Source: an uncultured Slackia sp.
GTDB taxonomy: Bacteria > Actinomycetota > Coriobacteriia > Coriobacteriales > Eggerthellaceae
Direction of reading: 5' to 3'
Assembly: GCA_937895975.1 (NCBI GenBank)
Contig: CALBLG010000074.1
Location: forward strand, 1 to 20,694
DNA: 20,694 nucleotides
Of this stretch, positions 7,711 through 15,738 are shown one piece after another; positions within the stretch are counted from its first letter, which is position 1, and each line of letters begins with the position of its first letter. The notes beneath the pieces are model-generated. The model ran no database searches, was not told the origin of the DNA, and saw nothing but the letters and a program-made list of their open reading frames with translations. Position numbers and translations under genes: made by a program.

Positions 7711-8400
7711 TTACCGATACAGCCTGCGATTGGCGGGCGTTATGCCGAGCAGCGCTTGCATATCGGAGAGCGTCGCTTTCGCCAGCAACGCCACGCCTTG
7801 ATAGGTGGCAAGCCGAGCCTCGGCCGCCAACAAGTCGAAATAATGCCCCACCCAGGGCAATAGATGGTCGCCCAGCAGCTCGGGCAGCACATCGCTACAC
7901 CCCTGAGCCACATCGGCAGACATCACCAGCAAACGCCCTATTTGGTCTTCGGGAACACGCTCGTTATATTCGGCCTCGATGTCGTAAGCGCGCATCCATT
8001 CGCGCAGCTCGACCCACGTGCAGCCATACAAAACCTTGTCGTGGTCCATATACACCGAACCCCACGGCGGCGCAGCCAAATGGCCGGGCCCCACGAAGAG
8101 CCTTTGGTATTCCGTGGCAAGAGCTTCACCGTCCTCACACGCTCCCAGCGCAATAAGCTCGGCCGCCTGCAATAATTCAGCCTCGGCATTGGCCGCGCCA
8201 AAAGGCCAATCGGCCGCGATATACACCTCGCGCAACGCTTGCAGCGAGCGCGCCGCATTCTCATTTTTCGGAGAAAACGCCAAACATGCCCCCAGCAACC
8301 TGGCAGCGGTCGCATATGCCTCAATGAAATCGTCGTTGCGAAGCATCTCGCGCGCGGTATCGGCGTCTTCCAGCCGATATGAATCTTCCTGTTGCGCCAT
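7711..8400 (-). CDS. TorD/DmsD-family molybdoenzyme chaperone
   Basis: Cytoplasmic, all-helical maturation chaperone of 229 aa that would bind the twin-arginine leader of the molybdopterin subunit and hold it until cofactor insertion. The family region EYQRLFVGPGHLAAPPWGSVY (about residues 97-117) resembles the DmsD/TorD core E-x2-LF-x-GP...PPW-SVY. It starts 2 nt after the stop of the second dmsB, and its ribosome site (AAGGG) lies inside the end of that gene, implying translational coupling. The likely client is DmsA, the only protein in the window with a clear Tat leader. Confidence 0.87.
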   Translation of the reverse strand: MAQQEDSYRLEDADTAREMLRNDDFIEAYATAARLLGACLAFSPKNENAARSLQALREVYIAADWPFGAANAEAELLQAAELIALGACEDGEALATEYQRLFVGPGHLAAPPWGSVYMDHDKVLYGCTWVELREWMRAYDIEAEYNERVPEDQIGRLLVMSADVAQGCSDVLPELLGDHLLPWVGHYFDLLAAEARLATYQGVALLAKATLSDMQALLGITPANRRLYR

Positions 8401-8402
8401 AA

Positions 8403-9044
8403 TTACCCTTGATCACTTTCGTGATTGTTTTCAATCTCGGACAAATTCGCTATAAAACCGTCCCCTTTTTGGGCGGCCGCCGCTGCAGGCGCAAGCTTCA
8501 TGAGCAAATTCGGATGCGTGTATTCCGAAGACGGAAGCGGCACCACATCGCTGGTTGCGTCGGCATGGCGGACACGCAAATCGTCCATTTCACCAAAATC
8601 CAAAGCGCGCAGCGGACACGCCTCCACACAGATGGGACGCTTGCCTTGCGCCACGCGCTGCGAACAGCCATTGCACTTGGAGCTTTGCCGCGCATCTGGG
8701 TCGATGGACGGAGCGTGATAGGGGCACGCAATGGTGCAATATCCGCAACCGATGCATTTATGGGCGTCGACGCATACCAGGCCAAGTTCATCCTTATGCA
8801 TGGCCCCCGTCGGGCACACATGCACGCATTCGGGATTCTCGCAGTGGTTGCAAGCGAGCGATACGTGGTAGCAAAACGCCGTGGCTTTCGCGGTTCCGTC
8901 GGCGGCAAGCTCACACGAACCGCCTTCGTAGTCGATCACGCGGCGATATTTGCGGCCTGCGGCGAGGTTGTTGAAATCGACGCAAGCCATCTCGCAGGTG
9001 CGGCAGCCCGTGCATCGCGAATTGTCGAAAAAGAACCCGTACAT
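8403..9044 (-). CDS. dmsB: DmsB-type four-cluster ferredoxin subunit (second copy)
   Basis: Electron-transfer subunit of 213 aa with four complete [4Fe-4S] motifs: C11/14/17/21, C65/68/73/77, C97/100/103/107 and C124/127/139/143. The frame is open back to 9215, but that extension is translated from the repeat element and terminator. The ATG at 9044 with AAGGGGGG upstream and the family-typical start MYGFFFDNSRCTGC decides the start. It has no export signal, so like DmsB it would have to travel with a Tat-bearing partner. It heads the group dmsB2-chaperone-dmsC, separated from dmsAB by a terminator. It closely resembles the dmsB at 9303-9929 but retains the cysteine which that copy has lost. 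Confidence 0.9.
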   Translation of the reverse strand: MYGFFFDNSRCTGCRTCEMACVDFNNLAAGRKYRRVIDYEGGSCELAADGTAKATAFCYHVSLACNHCENPECVHVCPTGAMHKDELGLVCVDAHKCIGCGYCTIACPYHAPSIDPDARQSSKCNGCSQRVAQGKRPICVEACPLRALDFGEMDDLRVRHADATSDVVPLPSSEYTHPNLLMKLAPAAAAAQKGDGFIANLSEIENNHESDQG

Positions 9045-9092
9045 ACGTTGTCGCACCCCCCTTGCGTCAAAACAGCCTTTCAATAATACGGC

Positions 9093-9120
9093 AAAAGCCC
9101 CATACAAAAATGCATGGGGC
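9093..9120 (-). terminator. Intrinsic terminator after dmsAB and its 3' element
   Basis: GCCCCAT (9097-9103) pairs with ATGGGGC (9114-9120). On the minus strand the stem is followed by TTTTGCCG. It closes the dmsA-dmsB transcript after the structured repeat and lies about 50 nt before the start of the second dmsB. Confidence 0.75.
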
Positions 9121-9133
9121 AAAACAACGTTCT

Positions 9134-9300
9134 GTTCGCACCAAAAGTCAGCGAGCGACAAGCTGGCGAGTCGGATTGGCTTGAGCGGAAATGCCAGTGA
9201 CATTTCCGCTGCCACTCTATGCGCCCAAGCGGGCGCAAGCCGACCGCCAGATTGCCGCGCAGCGTCGGCGGTTAGCGCCGTTCAGAAGAACGGCGCAACC
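9134..9300 (-). repeat. 3'-UTR structured repeat element, copy 2
   Basis: Follows the dmsB stop codon on the same strand. Modules in transcribed order: hairpin with CGCCGTTC arms (9275-9283 with 9288-9296); the conserved 22-nt box (9247-9268, identical to 49-70); a CGCCC-loop-GGGCG hairpin ending in GCATAG (9217-9235, as at 20361-20379); a perfect 10-bp stem (9184-9193 with 9201-9210); and a 38-nt box (9134-9171) similar to 20279-20316, including AAGTCAGC and CAAGCTGGCGA. A terminator follows directly. It lacks the CGTACTTCGG hairpin module of copies 1 and 3. Confidence 0.85.
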
Positions 9301-9302
9301 TA

Positions 9303-9929
9303 TTAGGCGAAGGTAACTTCCTTCTCGTTCACCACGGCGCCCGTGGTGTCGCCAACCTCTTTGGCGGCCGGGCACGCGTTGATGATGACGCTGGGATTGG
9401 TGATGGACGGGTCGGCCATCGGCGCGATGGCGTGCACCGCATCGGGATGCGCCTTCTTCAGCTCGTCAAGGTCGCCCCACTCCAGCGCACGCAGCGGGCA
9501 GGCCTCGACGCAGATGGGGCGCTTGCCCTCGGCTATGCGATCGCGGCACATGTCGCACTTCACGGCCTTGTTCTTTTCCTTCACCAGGATGGGCACGCCG
9601 AACGGGCAGGCGTCCACGCAGGCACCGGTGCCGGTGCACACGTCCTCTTTGATGTAGACGATGCCGTCTTCGTCCTTCTCAATCGCGCCCGTGGGGCACG
9701 CCGCGAAGCACTTCGGGCTTTCGCAGTGGTTGCACGCCTCGGACAGGTGGTACGCATACGTGGTGGTGGTCACCGTACCGTCGGCGTTTTCGACGAACTC
9801 GCCGCCTTCGTAGTCGAACACTCGACGGAAGGCCGCCTCGGTGGACAGGTCGTGATAATCTTTGCACGCCATCTCGCAGGTACGGCAGCCTGTGCAGCGC
9901 GTGCTGTCGAAATAGAATCCGTAAGCCAT
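9303..9929 (-). CDS. dmsB: DmsB-type ferredoxin subunit with one missing cluster cysteine
   Basis: Iron-sulfur subunit of 208 aa that passes electrons from the membrane anchor to the DmsA catalytic subunit. Three four-cysteine motifs are complete (C12/15/18/22, C66/69/74/78, C125/128/140/144). The third in order reads CTGTGAC (98-104), where Thr101 (codon 9627-9629, ACC) replaces the second cysteine. In E. coli DmsB the equivalent Cys102, when replaced, gives a [3Fe-4S] cluster, so a natural [3Fe-4S] centre is likely here. It begins 31 nt after the dmsA stop with GGGGG upstream of the ATG, so both belong to one operon. The second dmsB at 8403-9044 keeps all cysteines. Confidence 0.93.
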   Translation of the reverse strand: MAYGFYFDSTRCTGCRTCEMACKDYHDLSTEAAFRRVFDYEGGEFVENADGTVTTTTYAYHLSEACNHCESPKCFAACPTGAIEKDEDGIVYIKEDVCTGTGACVDACPFGVPILVKEKNKAVKCDMCRDRIAEGKRPICVEACPLRALEWGDLDELKKAHPDAVHAIAPMADPSITNPSVIINACPAAKEVGDTTGAVVNEKEVTFA

Positions 9930-9960
9930 TGTTCAATTCCCCCTATTTCTCGCTCGCGCT

Positions 9961-12459
9961 TTACGCCTTGGCAACCTGGACGATCATGGAATGCGCCGGG
10001 CCGTTGCCCTTAGCCAGCGGCGTGGGCTTGTAGGTGGTCAGCGTGTTCACGCAGCCGCCTTCGTCGATTTTGTCGCCCGACATGTCGGCCTTGTGCCATG
10101 CACCCTGCGGAATGCCAACCGTGCCAGGAATAATGCGCGGCGTTACCTTGGCCTCAATGCGAATCTCACCTGCGGGGCTCTTCACGGCGCACATGTCGCC
10201 ATTGGAGATGCCGCGCGTCTTTGCATCGGCCGGGTTGATCCACAGCTGCTGGCGCGCGACTTGCTCGAGCTCGGGAATGAACCCGTAAGAGCTGTGCGTG
10301 CGGCTCTTGTGATGGAAGCCGGTGCAGTACAGCGGGTACTCGTCGGTCGTAGAGCCGTAGCCCTGGAAGCCCGGGGTGAACACGGGAATCGGGTTGATGT
10401 GCTCGTCTTCGGCAAGCTCCCACGTGTCGTTGAGCTCGGCCAAAGCCTCGGAGTAGATCTCGATCTTGCCCGACGGCGTGGCCAGCGGGTGGCCTTCGGG
10501 GTCGTCGCGGAAATCTTTCAGGCCAACGACGGGCTCGAGAGCGACCTTGTACACGCCCTGCTGCTTGATTTCGTCCCACGTGGGCATTTCGGGATGCTTC
10601 TCACGACCCGCCTCGTACAGCGACTGAACCCACTCGTCATGCGTTTTGCCTTCAGTGAAATCGTCCTTCTTGCCAAATTTGTCGGCGATTTCGGCGCACA
10701 CGTCGTAGCTGGAACGGCACTCGCCCGGGGCCTCCTGCGCAGGGCCGCCCACGGTAACGCCGGTGTACCACTCGGAATAGCCCTGAGTCTGCATGTTCAG
10801 CTGCTCGGAGCGCATAGCATCGGGCAGCAGAATGTCGGCGTATTTCGCGGAGTCGGTCATGACCGTGTCCCACACCAGGATGAACTCGCACTTGGACTCG
10901 TCGGCCAACACCTCGTGGGTGTGGTTGATGTCGCCGTGCTGGTTGGTGAGGCAGTTGCCCGCGTAGTTCCAAATGAACTTGATGTCGTGATCGAGCTTGT
11001 CGACGCCGCTCACGCCCGCGTTGGTGGCGGTCATCTCGTGGCCATGGTCGACGGCGTTCACCCATTCGTAGCAGGGGATTTTTGCTTTCACCGTGCTGCT
11101 TTTCGCAAGCGCGGGCAGACCGCTGGTCAAATACGTCGGCGGCTCGGCTTCGCGCTGACCGGTGTTGGTGCCGGGCAGACCGATCTGGCCAAGCAAGATG
11201 GGCAGCATGCAGATGGCGCGCGTGGTGTCTTCGCCGTTGGTGTGGCGCTGCGGGCCCCAGCCCTGGCACACGAACGGCGCCTTCGCGGAAGCCAAATCGG
11301 CAGCAAGCTGACGAATGGTGGCAGCGGGGACCTGCGTGATGGCAGCGGCCCACTCGGGGGTCTTTTCGACCTTATCGTAGCCGGTGCCCATGATGTAGTC
11401 TTTGTACGACTTGTTCTGGCCCTTGGCCGACTCGGGCATGGTGTCGTCGTCGTAGCCCACGGTGTATTTGTCGAGGAACTCTTTGTTCACCTGGCCGTTG
11501 GCGATCCACTCATGCGCAATGCCGGCGACAAGCGCGGCATCGGTGCCGGGGCGAATGGGCAGCCACTCGTCGGGGTGGCCCGAGGCGGTTTCGTTCAGGC
11601 GGTAGTCGATGTTGACGATTTTGCCGCCACGACCCGTTACGGCCTCGCGCACGCGAGCGAAGTCCCACACGGCGTTCGCGCCGCCCATGCGGGTTTCCGC
11701 CGGGCTGTTGCCGAACATCACCACGAGATCGGAATTGGCTTCAGCCTCGCTGAACGAGCTCGCGTTCACCGCGTCGTACGGGCTGAACGCCGTAGCCGGC
11801 TTGCCGAGCGTGGCATGGTTGCCGTCCTCGTCGAGGTTCGCGGAGCTGCCATACATATACGGCATGGCGGCGCTCAGCATATGCGTGGAGTAGTCGTACG
11901 TACGGCCAAGATAGCCGCCCAGGCAGTTGAGCAGGCGCGCGCTCGGGTTGCCCGTGGCGGAATACATGCCCGTGGCGTACGTGACGTAAATGGCGTCGTT
12001 GCCGTACGTATCGATGGTGTACTTCAGCTTGTCGGCGATAGTACTAATGGCCTCATCCCAGCTGATTTGCTCGAACTTGCCCTCGCCGCGCTTGCCGACG
12101 CGTTTCATCGGGTACAGCAGGCGGTCGGGGCTGTTCAGCCAACGGCGCATCGAACGGCCACGCAGGCAAGCGCGCGCCTGGAAGTCGTCGTTGCCCGTAT
12201 TGTCAGTTTCCATGTACTGGATTTTGCCGTCTTTGGAATGCCACTGGAAAATGCAGTTGCCGCCACAATTGACGTTGCATTGGCTCCAGGCAATGGTGTC
12301 GGTCGATTCCGTTTTGGCATCGTCGGCCTTCTTGTCGGCAGCCGGCGAGCAGCCGAACATCGAGCTTGCGCCCAGTGCGCCCGCAGCCACCGCGGCACCC
12401 GCAAACGAGCCCTTCACGAAATTGCGACGCGTGAAGCCATGCTTCTCGTTTTCGCTCAT
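9961..12459 (-). CDS. dmsA: DMSO reductase-family molybdopterin catalytic subunit
   Basis: Exported molybdenum enzyme of 832 aa. The N terminus has a twin-arginine leader (TRRNFVKG, Arg11-Arg12, then an alanine-rich core). The [4Fe-4S] motif C61-x3-C65-x3-C69-x28-C98 follows, then the bis-MGD domains; Ser191 in YDYS is the likely molybdenum ligand by analogy with DmsA. The C-terminal cofactor domain is present, with a helix near SRTHSSYG and a start near the family motif of oxidoreductases. The ATG at 12459 with AAGGGGGAAAG is preferred to the upstream GTG/ATG frame. It is first in the operon with dmsB and divergent from the LuxR gene. The substrate could be DMSO, another S- or N-oxide or an organic compound; the sequence does not tell. 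Confidence 0.94.
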   Translation of the reverse strand: MSENEKHGFTRRNFVKGSFAGAAVAAGALGASSMFGCSPAADKKADDAKTESTDTIAWSQCNVNCGGNCIFQWHSKDGKIQYMETDNTGNDDFQARACLRGRSMRRWLNSPDRLLYPMKRVGKRGEGKFEQISWDEAISTIADKLKYTIDTYGNDAIYVTYATGMYSATGNPSARLLNCLGGYLGRTYDYSTHMLSAAMPYMYGSSANLDEDGNHATLGKPATAFSPYDAVNASSFSEAEANSDLVVMFGNSPAETRMGGANAVWDFARVREAVTGRGGKIVNIDYRLNETASGHPDEWLPIRPGTDAALVAGIAHEWIANGQVNKEFLDKYTVGYDDDTMPESAKGQNKSYKDYIMGTGYDKVEKTPEWAAAITQVPAATIRQLAADLASAKAPFVCQGWGPQRHTNGEDTTRAICMLPILLGQIGLPGTNTGQREAEPPTYLTSGLPALAKSSTVKAKIPCYEWVNAVDHGHEMTATNAGVSGVDKLDHDIKFIWNYAGNCLTNQHGDINHTHEVLADESKCEFILVWDTVMTDSAKYADILLPDAMRSEQLNMQTQGYSEWYTGVTVGGPAQEAPGECRSSYDVCAEIADKFGKKDDFTEGKTHDEWVQSLYEAGREKHPEMPTWDEIKQQGVYKVALEPVVGLKDFRDDPEGHPLATPSGKIEIYSEALAELNDTWELAEDEHINPIPVFTPGFQGYGSTTDEYPLYCTGFHHKSRTHSSYGFIPELEQVARQQLWINPADAKTRGISNGDMCAVKSPAGEIRIEAKVTPRIIPGTVGIPQGAWHKADMSGDKIDEGGCVNTLTTYKPTPLAKGNGPAHSMIVQVAKA

Positions 12460-12708
12460 CTTTCCCCCTTCTTTCAGGTTTCCCTTCAAGCCCGCACGGC
12501 ATGAGCCGCCGTGCATCTTGGCAACACCCTACGGCAAAAGCCCAGGTAAACACATCACATACCACGTGTGATTTCGTCCATTTCGGCACATGTTCGCAAT
12601 GTTATCTTCCATTCTCGCTTGCGCGGACGCGCTTATACGGTCACACTGAGCCATGCGCGTCGCAGTGCGCGCAAGCGGATTCTCATAACCATCTTCGAGG
12701 GGAATTTC
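12460..12708 (+). promoter_or_regulatory. Divergent dmsA/LuxR control region
   Basis: This 249-bp gap must hold the promoters of both divergent genes. Visible structure: a dyad ATCACA-N7-TGTGAT (12554-12572), a hairpin GCACGGC-N7-GCCGTGC in the dmsA leader (12494-12514), and a 10-bp inverted repeat CGCTTGCGCG (12616-12625) with 12668-12677 in the leader of the LuxR gene. I could not settle on -35/-10 hexamers for either gene. The dyad is the best operator candidate for the adjacent LuxR protein. Confidence 0.5.
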
Positions 12709-14319
12709 ATGGAAAAATCGACATTGGAGCCGCACGCCTCAGTGGTGGGCTTCGCGATTTTTCTTGCAGTGTACGCCTCGCAGGTTTGGGGCGGTGTGTT
12801 CCCGTTTCTGCCCACCGATTTCCAAACGAGCGAAGTTACGCTGACGTTCTACCTTGCGCAGTCACTCGCATTTTGCACGTCGTACGTCGCGAGCGCCTTC
12901 GGCTCGTATTACTTCCCCACCGCGGCGCGACGCATGCTGGTGAAGTTGTCCATCTCGCTCGCGCTCGTCGGCTCGTGCCTCATTATCGCCGTTATGTATG
13001 TTCCGGCTTTCACGCTCGCCCTCATCATCGGCGGCGGCGCATTTCTCGGCGTTGGGTGCGCGGGGATTTTCATGCTGTGGCAGCGTTATTTCTCGGCGAT
13101 TCCCGCCCCGCAATGCAACGCGCGCCTTATCTCGGGCACGGCGCTGGGTTCGCTTCTGTATTTCGCGTTGTACCTTATTCCCGACTCGCTTACAGCGTTT
13201 TTGATTCCCGTAGTGCTTTTGCCGCTGTGCGCGCTGTGTCTGTCGCTTTCGGTGCGCGAGATGGACTTCGAGCAATCGATGTTCGAGGACGTGCCGCGCG
13301 AGCACCCGCAAGTCTATTCGCGCCTTCTGCACGACTTCTGGCGCTCGGCGGGCGGTTTGGGGGCGCTCGCATTCGCGGCGGGTTTGGCGCGCGGCGTTGC
13401 CATCATCGAGCCCGACGTGCAAATGGCCGTGAACACATCGTCTATGGCGGGCGTGCTGGTCGCCTGCGCGTTGCTTGCGGGAGCATGGCGCTTCTTCTCG
13501 CTTCGATTCAGCCTGCGCACCGCATTCCGCGTGGTGTACCCTGTGATTTTCACGGGGCTTTTGCTGTTCCCCTTCACGCAGGGCACCGGTCTTACCTTAT
13601 TTGCAAGCGTCGCCTACACGGTGTTTTCGATCATGGTGCTGGTGATGATGATGCAGGCAGCGCAAATCGCGCGCGACCGCGGTACCAATCCGGTATTCGC
13701 CTATGCATTCTTCGGCGCATGCGCATACGTGCCCCAGGCGATCGGGTTCGTTTTGGGCTGGATAACTATCGATGTAGACGTGATGGGCATAGGGAAAGTG
13801 GCCATTTTATCCATGTTGGCCGCCTATGCGCTGGGGATGTCTCTGTATTTCTCGGCCGGTTCGCTTTTGGGAACTTCGAAAGACGGCGTACCGCGACGCG
13901 ATGACCAAATCGAGCTGGTGAGCCCCAAGGAAAAGCGGATAAGCACCGGCTCGATCATGCCAGCGTCCACGGCCACGCCTTCGACGACGCCTGGCAAGAC
14001 GGCCAAGAATGCACCGAATCAAACGGAATCCACGCCGGCCAAACCGGTCAAACAACGAGTGCGCGCAGACGGCATAACCATTACCGACCGTCTGTCGAAG
14101 CAATGCCTGGTTTTGAAACAAGAATACGGCCTTTCGGCGCGCGAGACCGAAGTGTGCGAGCTCATCGCTCGCGGACGCAGCGTGGCGGCAATTGCCGAAG
14201 AGCTCTTCGTTTCGGAAAACACCGTGCGCACGCACAGCAAGCATATCTATACGAAGCTCGACATCCACTCGCGCCAAGAGCTCGGCGAGCTCATCAGCAC
14301 CGTGAATCCCACGTTGTAG
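12709..14319 (+). CDS. Membrane-anchored LuxR-family transcriptional regulator
   Basis: Regulator of 536 aa. About the first 395 residues are very hydrophobic, with some ten to twelve predicted transmembrane helices in an MFS-like arrangement. A Thr/Pro/Lys-rich linker (about 400-465) follows. The C-terminal LuxR helix-turn-helix (about 473-536) includes LSARETEVCELIARG, ENTVRTHSKHIYTKL and the final HSRQELGEL. The ATG at 12709 follows GAGGGG; the frame is open further upstream without support. Eggerthellaceae carry many such membrane LuxR proteins next to reductase operons, and some are known to activate them in response to the substrate. Here the target is probably dmsAB, read divergently. 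It is the only clear gene on the plus strand. Confidence 0.92.
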   Translation: MEKSTLEPHASVVGFAIFLAVYASQVWGGVFPFLPTDFQTSEVTLTFYLAQSLAFCTSYVASAFGSYYFPTAARRMLVKLSISLALVGSCLIIAVMYVPAFTLALIIGGGAFLGVGCAGIFMLWQRYFSAIPAPQCNARLISGTALGSLLYFALYLIPDSLTAFLIPVVLLPLCALCLSLSVREMDFEQSMFEDVPREHPQVYSRLLHDFWRSAGGLGALAFAAGLARGVAIIEPDVQMAVNTSSMAGVLVACALLAGAWRFFSLRFSLRTAFRVVYPVIFTGLLLFPFTQGTGLTLFASVAYTVFSIMVLVMMMQAAQIARDRGTNPVFAYAFFGACAYVPQAIGFVLGWITIDVDVMGIGKVAILSMLAAYALGMSLYFSAGSLLGTSKDGVPRRDDQIELVSPKEKRISTGSIMPASTATPSTTPGKTAKNAPNQTESTPAKPVKQRVRADGITITDRLSKQCLVLKQEYGLSARETEVCELIARGRSVAAIAEELFVSENTVRTHSKHIYTKLDIHSRQELGELISTVNPTL

Positions 14320-14331
14320 ATGCTGCAAAAT

Positions 14332-14360
14332 GGGACAGTTTCCTCAGGGGAAACTGTCCC
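14332..14360. terminator. Convergent hairpin terminator
   Basis: A perfect 12-bp stem GGGACAGTTTCC (14332-14343) with its complement 14349-14360 and a 5-nt loop sits between the convergent stops at 14319 and 14363. On the minus strand it is followed by ATTTTG, so it fits termination of the ferredoxin-like gene best; it may also stop the LuxR transcript. Confidence 0.75.
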
Positions 14361-14362
14361 GC

Positions 14363-15634
14363 CTACCTGAGGAAATTCATCCTGGAGCAGGCGGCGCACT
14401 TGGTTTCGCCATCTTTCGGCTTGAACGGGCGCCCGCATTTCTCGCAAAGCTGCACGGAAATGGGATGCTCCGCCTTCGCAGGCACTTCGCGCGTGGTGAT
14501 TTCGGCCCAACCGCCGATATTCTCTTCGGGGCAGCTCATGTAGCATAGGCCGCACTGCGTGCAGCGCGACGCATCGTGAATGAACGCAGGTTTCACGCCT
14601 TGGGCTTGCAGCTCGGCAAGTTCCGCATCAACCGCGGCAAGAGCCGCTTCCTTGGCCTCTTGGATTTCTTTAGTCGAAGGCTTCGCCGTTGATGTCGAGC
14701 CTACCGGGCCAAACGTGAACGCCGCCGACGTCGAAGCGGTGCCCGTTGAAGAAGCGGCCGCAAAGCCAGGCATTTTGTGCCGCTTGGCATCGCGTTCGAT
14801 GTCTTTCCGCTTTTGTTCGGCTGCATATTCGGGAATACGCAGCTCAATGGCCCCATGCGGGCACATCTTCGAACAAATCTCGCACCCGCGGCAATTACCG
14901 TCTTCGGTCAACGTGAGCCACGTAACCTCGGGGCGCTCTTCTTCGGGCAATTCTTGCAACGTCTCAAGCAAAATCGCGCGATAGTGCGACACACGACGCT
15001 GCTCGTCTTCATCGGCAAGCAATTCTTCGGCCCCGCGTTTCACCGTGGACATCGCGCCCTCGAACGCCGAGCGCTTCGAAGCACCCGACCCAGCCACAGC
15101 CCCCTCGGGGACGCGCGAGAAAATGCGCTTCTTGAATTCTTCGGGACCGAAGAAGCGTTTCAAGCTATTCAGCAAGTCGTGCACGCCATCGCGCAAATCG
15201 GTATTTTCGCATTCGCGGCACGCTTTTACCTTCAATACAACGGGCTTTTTCAACGCAAGCGCCGCAATAAGCTCCCACGGAATTGAGCTCAGGCAATGGG
15301 CGCGCACGTTGGCCTGGCCTTTATGTTGGTCGCACGCCACCACCACAACGTCGCCCGCCGTGCCAGCCGCCGCAAGTGCAGAATCGAGGCTGGCAGACGA
15401 TTCGTGAATCGCCTGCGTGGGACACGCCGTAACGCACAAATTGCAGTTGGTGCATCCGCGCCAGTTGATTTCTTTCGCATCGATCGCGATGTTTTGGGGG
15501 CATGCGTCGGAGCAATCGGAACACGGATATTTCCGCTGCACGGTGTTCAAGCAATACTGGTCGAGGCGCATCGGATGGCTCTCGTGAGCAGCGTACCCCA
15601 ATGCGTACAGCGCGACATTATCGACAATGGCCAT
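14363..15634 (-). CDS. Multi-cluster 4Fe-4S protein with C-terminal zinc-ribbon-like motif
   Basis: Probably cytoplasmic electron carrier of 423 aa, family not named with certainty. Cysteine groups in order: C38/41/45 with C28 nearby; C61/64/67/71 (CTNCNLCVTACP); a middle domain VVVVACDQHKG with C101, C114 and CRECEN (139-142), reminiscent of hydrogenase iron-sulfur (MvhD-like) pieces; C248/251/254/258 (CRGCEICSKMCP); and C358/361/364/368 (CTQCGLCYMSCP). The C terminus has CEKCG and CAAC (397-416), like a small zinc ribbon. A low-complexity linker lies at about 285-325. The ATG at 15634 with AAAGGGGGATTC is chosen over an upstream open frame to 15778. Its partner is unknown; a link to the dms genes is only positional. 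Confidence 0.85.
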   Translation of the reverse strand: MAIVDNVALYALGYAAHESHPMRLDQYCLNTVQRKYPCSDCSDACPQNIAIDAKEINWRGCTNCNLCVTACPTQAIHESSASLDSALAAAGTAGDVVVVACDQHKGQANVRAHCLSSIPWELIAALALKKPVVLKVKACRECENTDLRDGVHDLLNSLKRFFGPEEFKKRIFSRVPEGAVAGSGASKRSAFEGAMSTVKRGAEELLADEDEQRRVSHYRAILLETLQELPEEERPEVTWLTLTEDGNCRGCEICSKMCPHGAIELRIPEYAAEQKRKDIERDAKRHKMPGFAAASSTGTASTSAAFTFGPVGSTSTAKPSTKEIQEAKEAALAAVDAELAELQAQGVKPAFIHDASRCTQCGLCYMSCPEENIGGWAEITTREVPAKAEHPISVQLCEKCGRPFKPKDGETKCAACSRMNFLR

Positions 15635-15738
15635 GAATCCCCCTTTATTCGCGGCCGAAGATATTTCGTAGAGCCCCATGGTAGCGCAACGCCAGGCTCG
15701 CAACGAAATAGACTCGATAAGTCCGCCAAAATATGTAG

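Noticed and set aside
9045..9215. N-terminal extension of the second dmsB
   Set aside because: This part is translated from the repeat element and a terminator. The start at 9044 has a good ribosome site and matches the family N terminus.
9991..12504. Plus-strand open frame of 837 codons opposite dmsA
   Set aside because: Long antisense frames are expected in GC-rich coding DNA. The translation has no recognisable domain, is rich in Arg, Val, His and Ala, and the minus-strand dmsA is a complete, motif-bearing gene.
14332..14360. REP-type repeat linked to a transposase
   Set aside because: The GGGACAGTTTCC stem resembles such repeats, but only one copy is in the window and no transposase gene is near, so a convergent terminator is the simpler reading.
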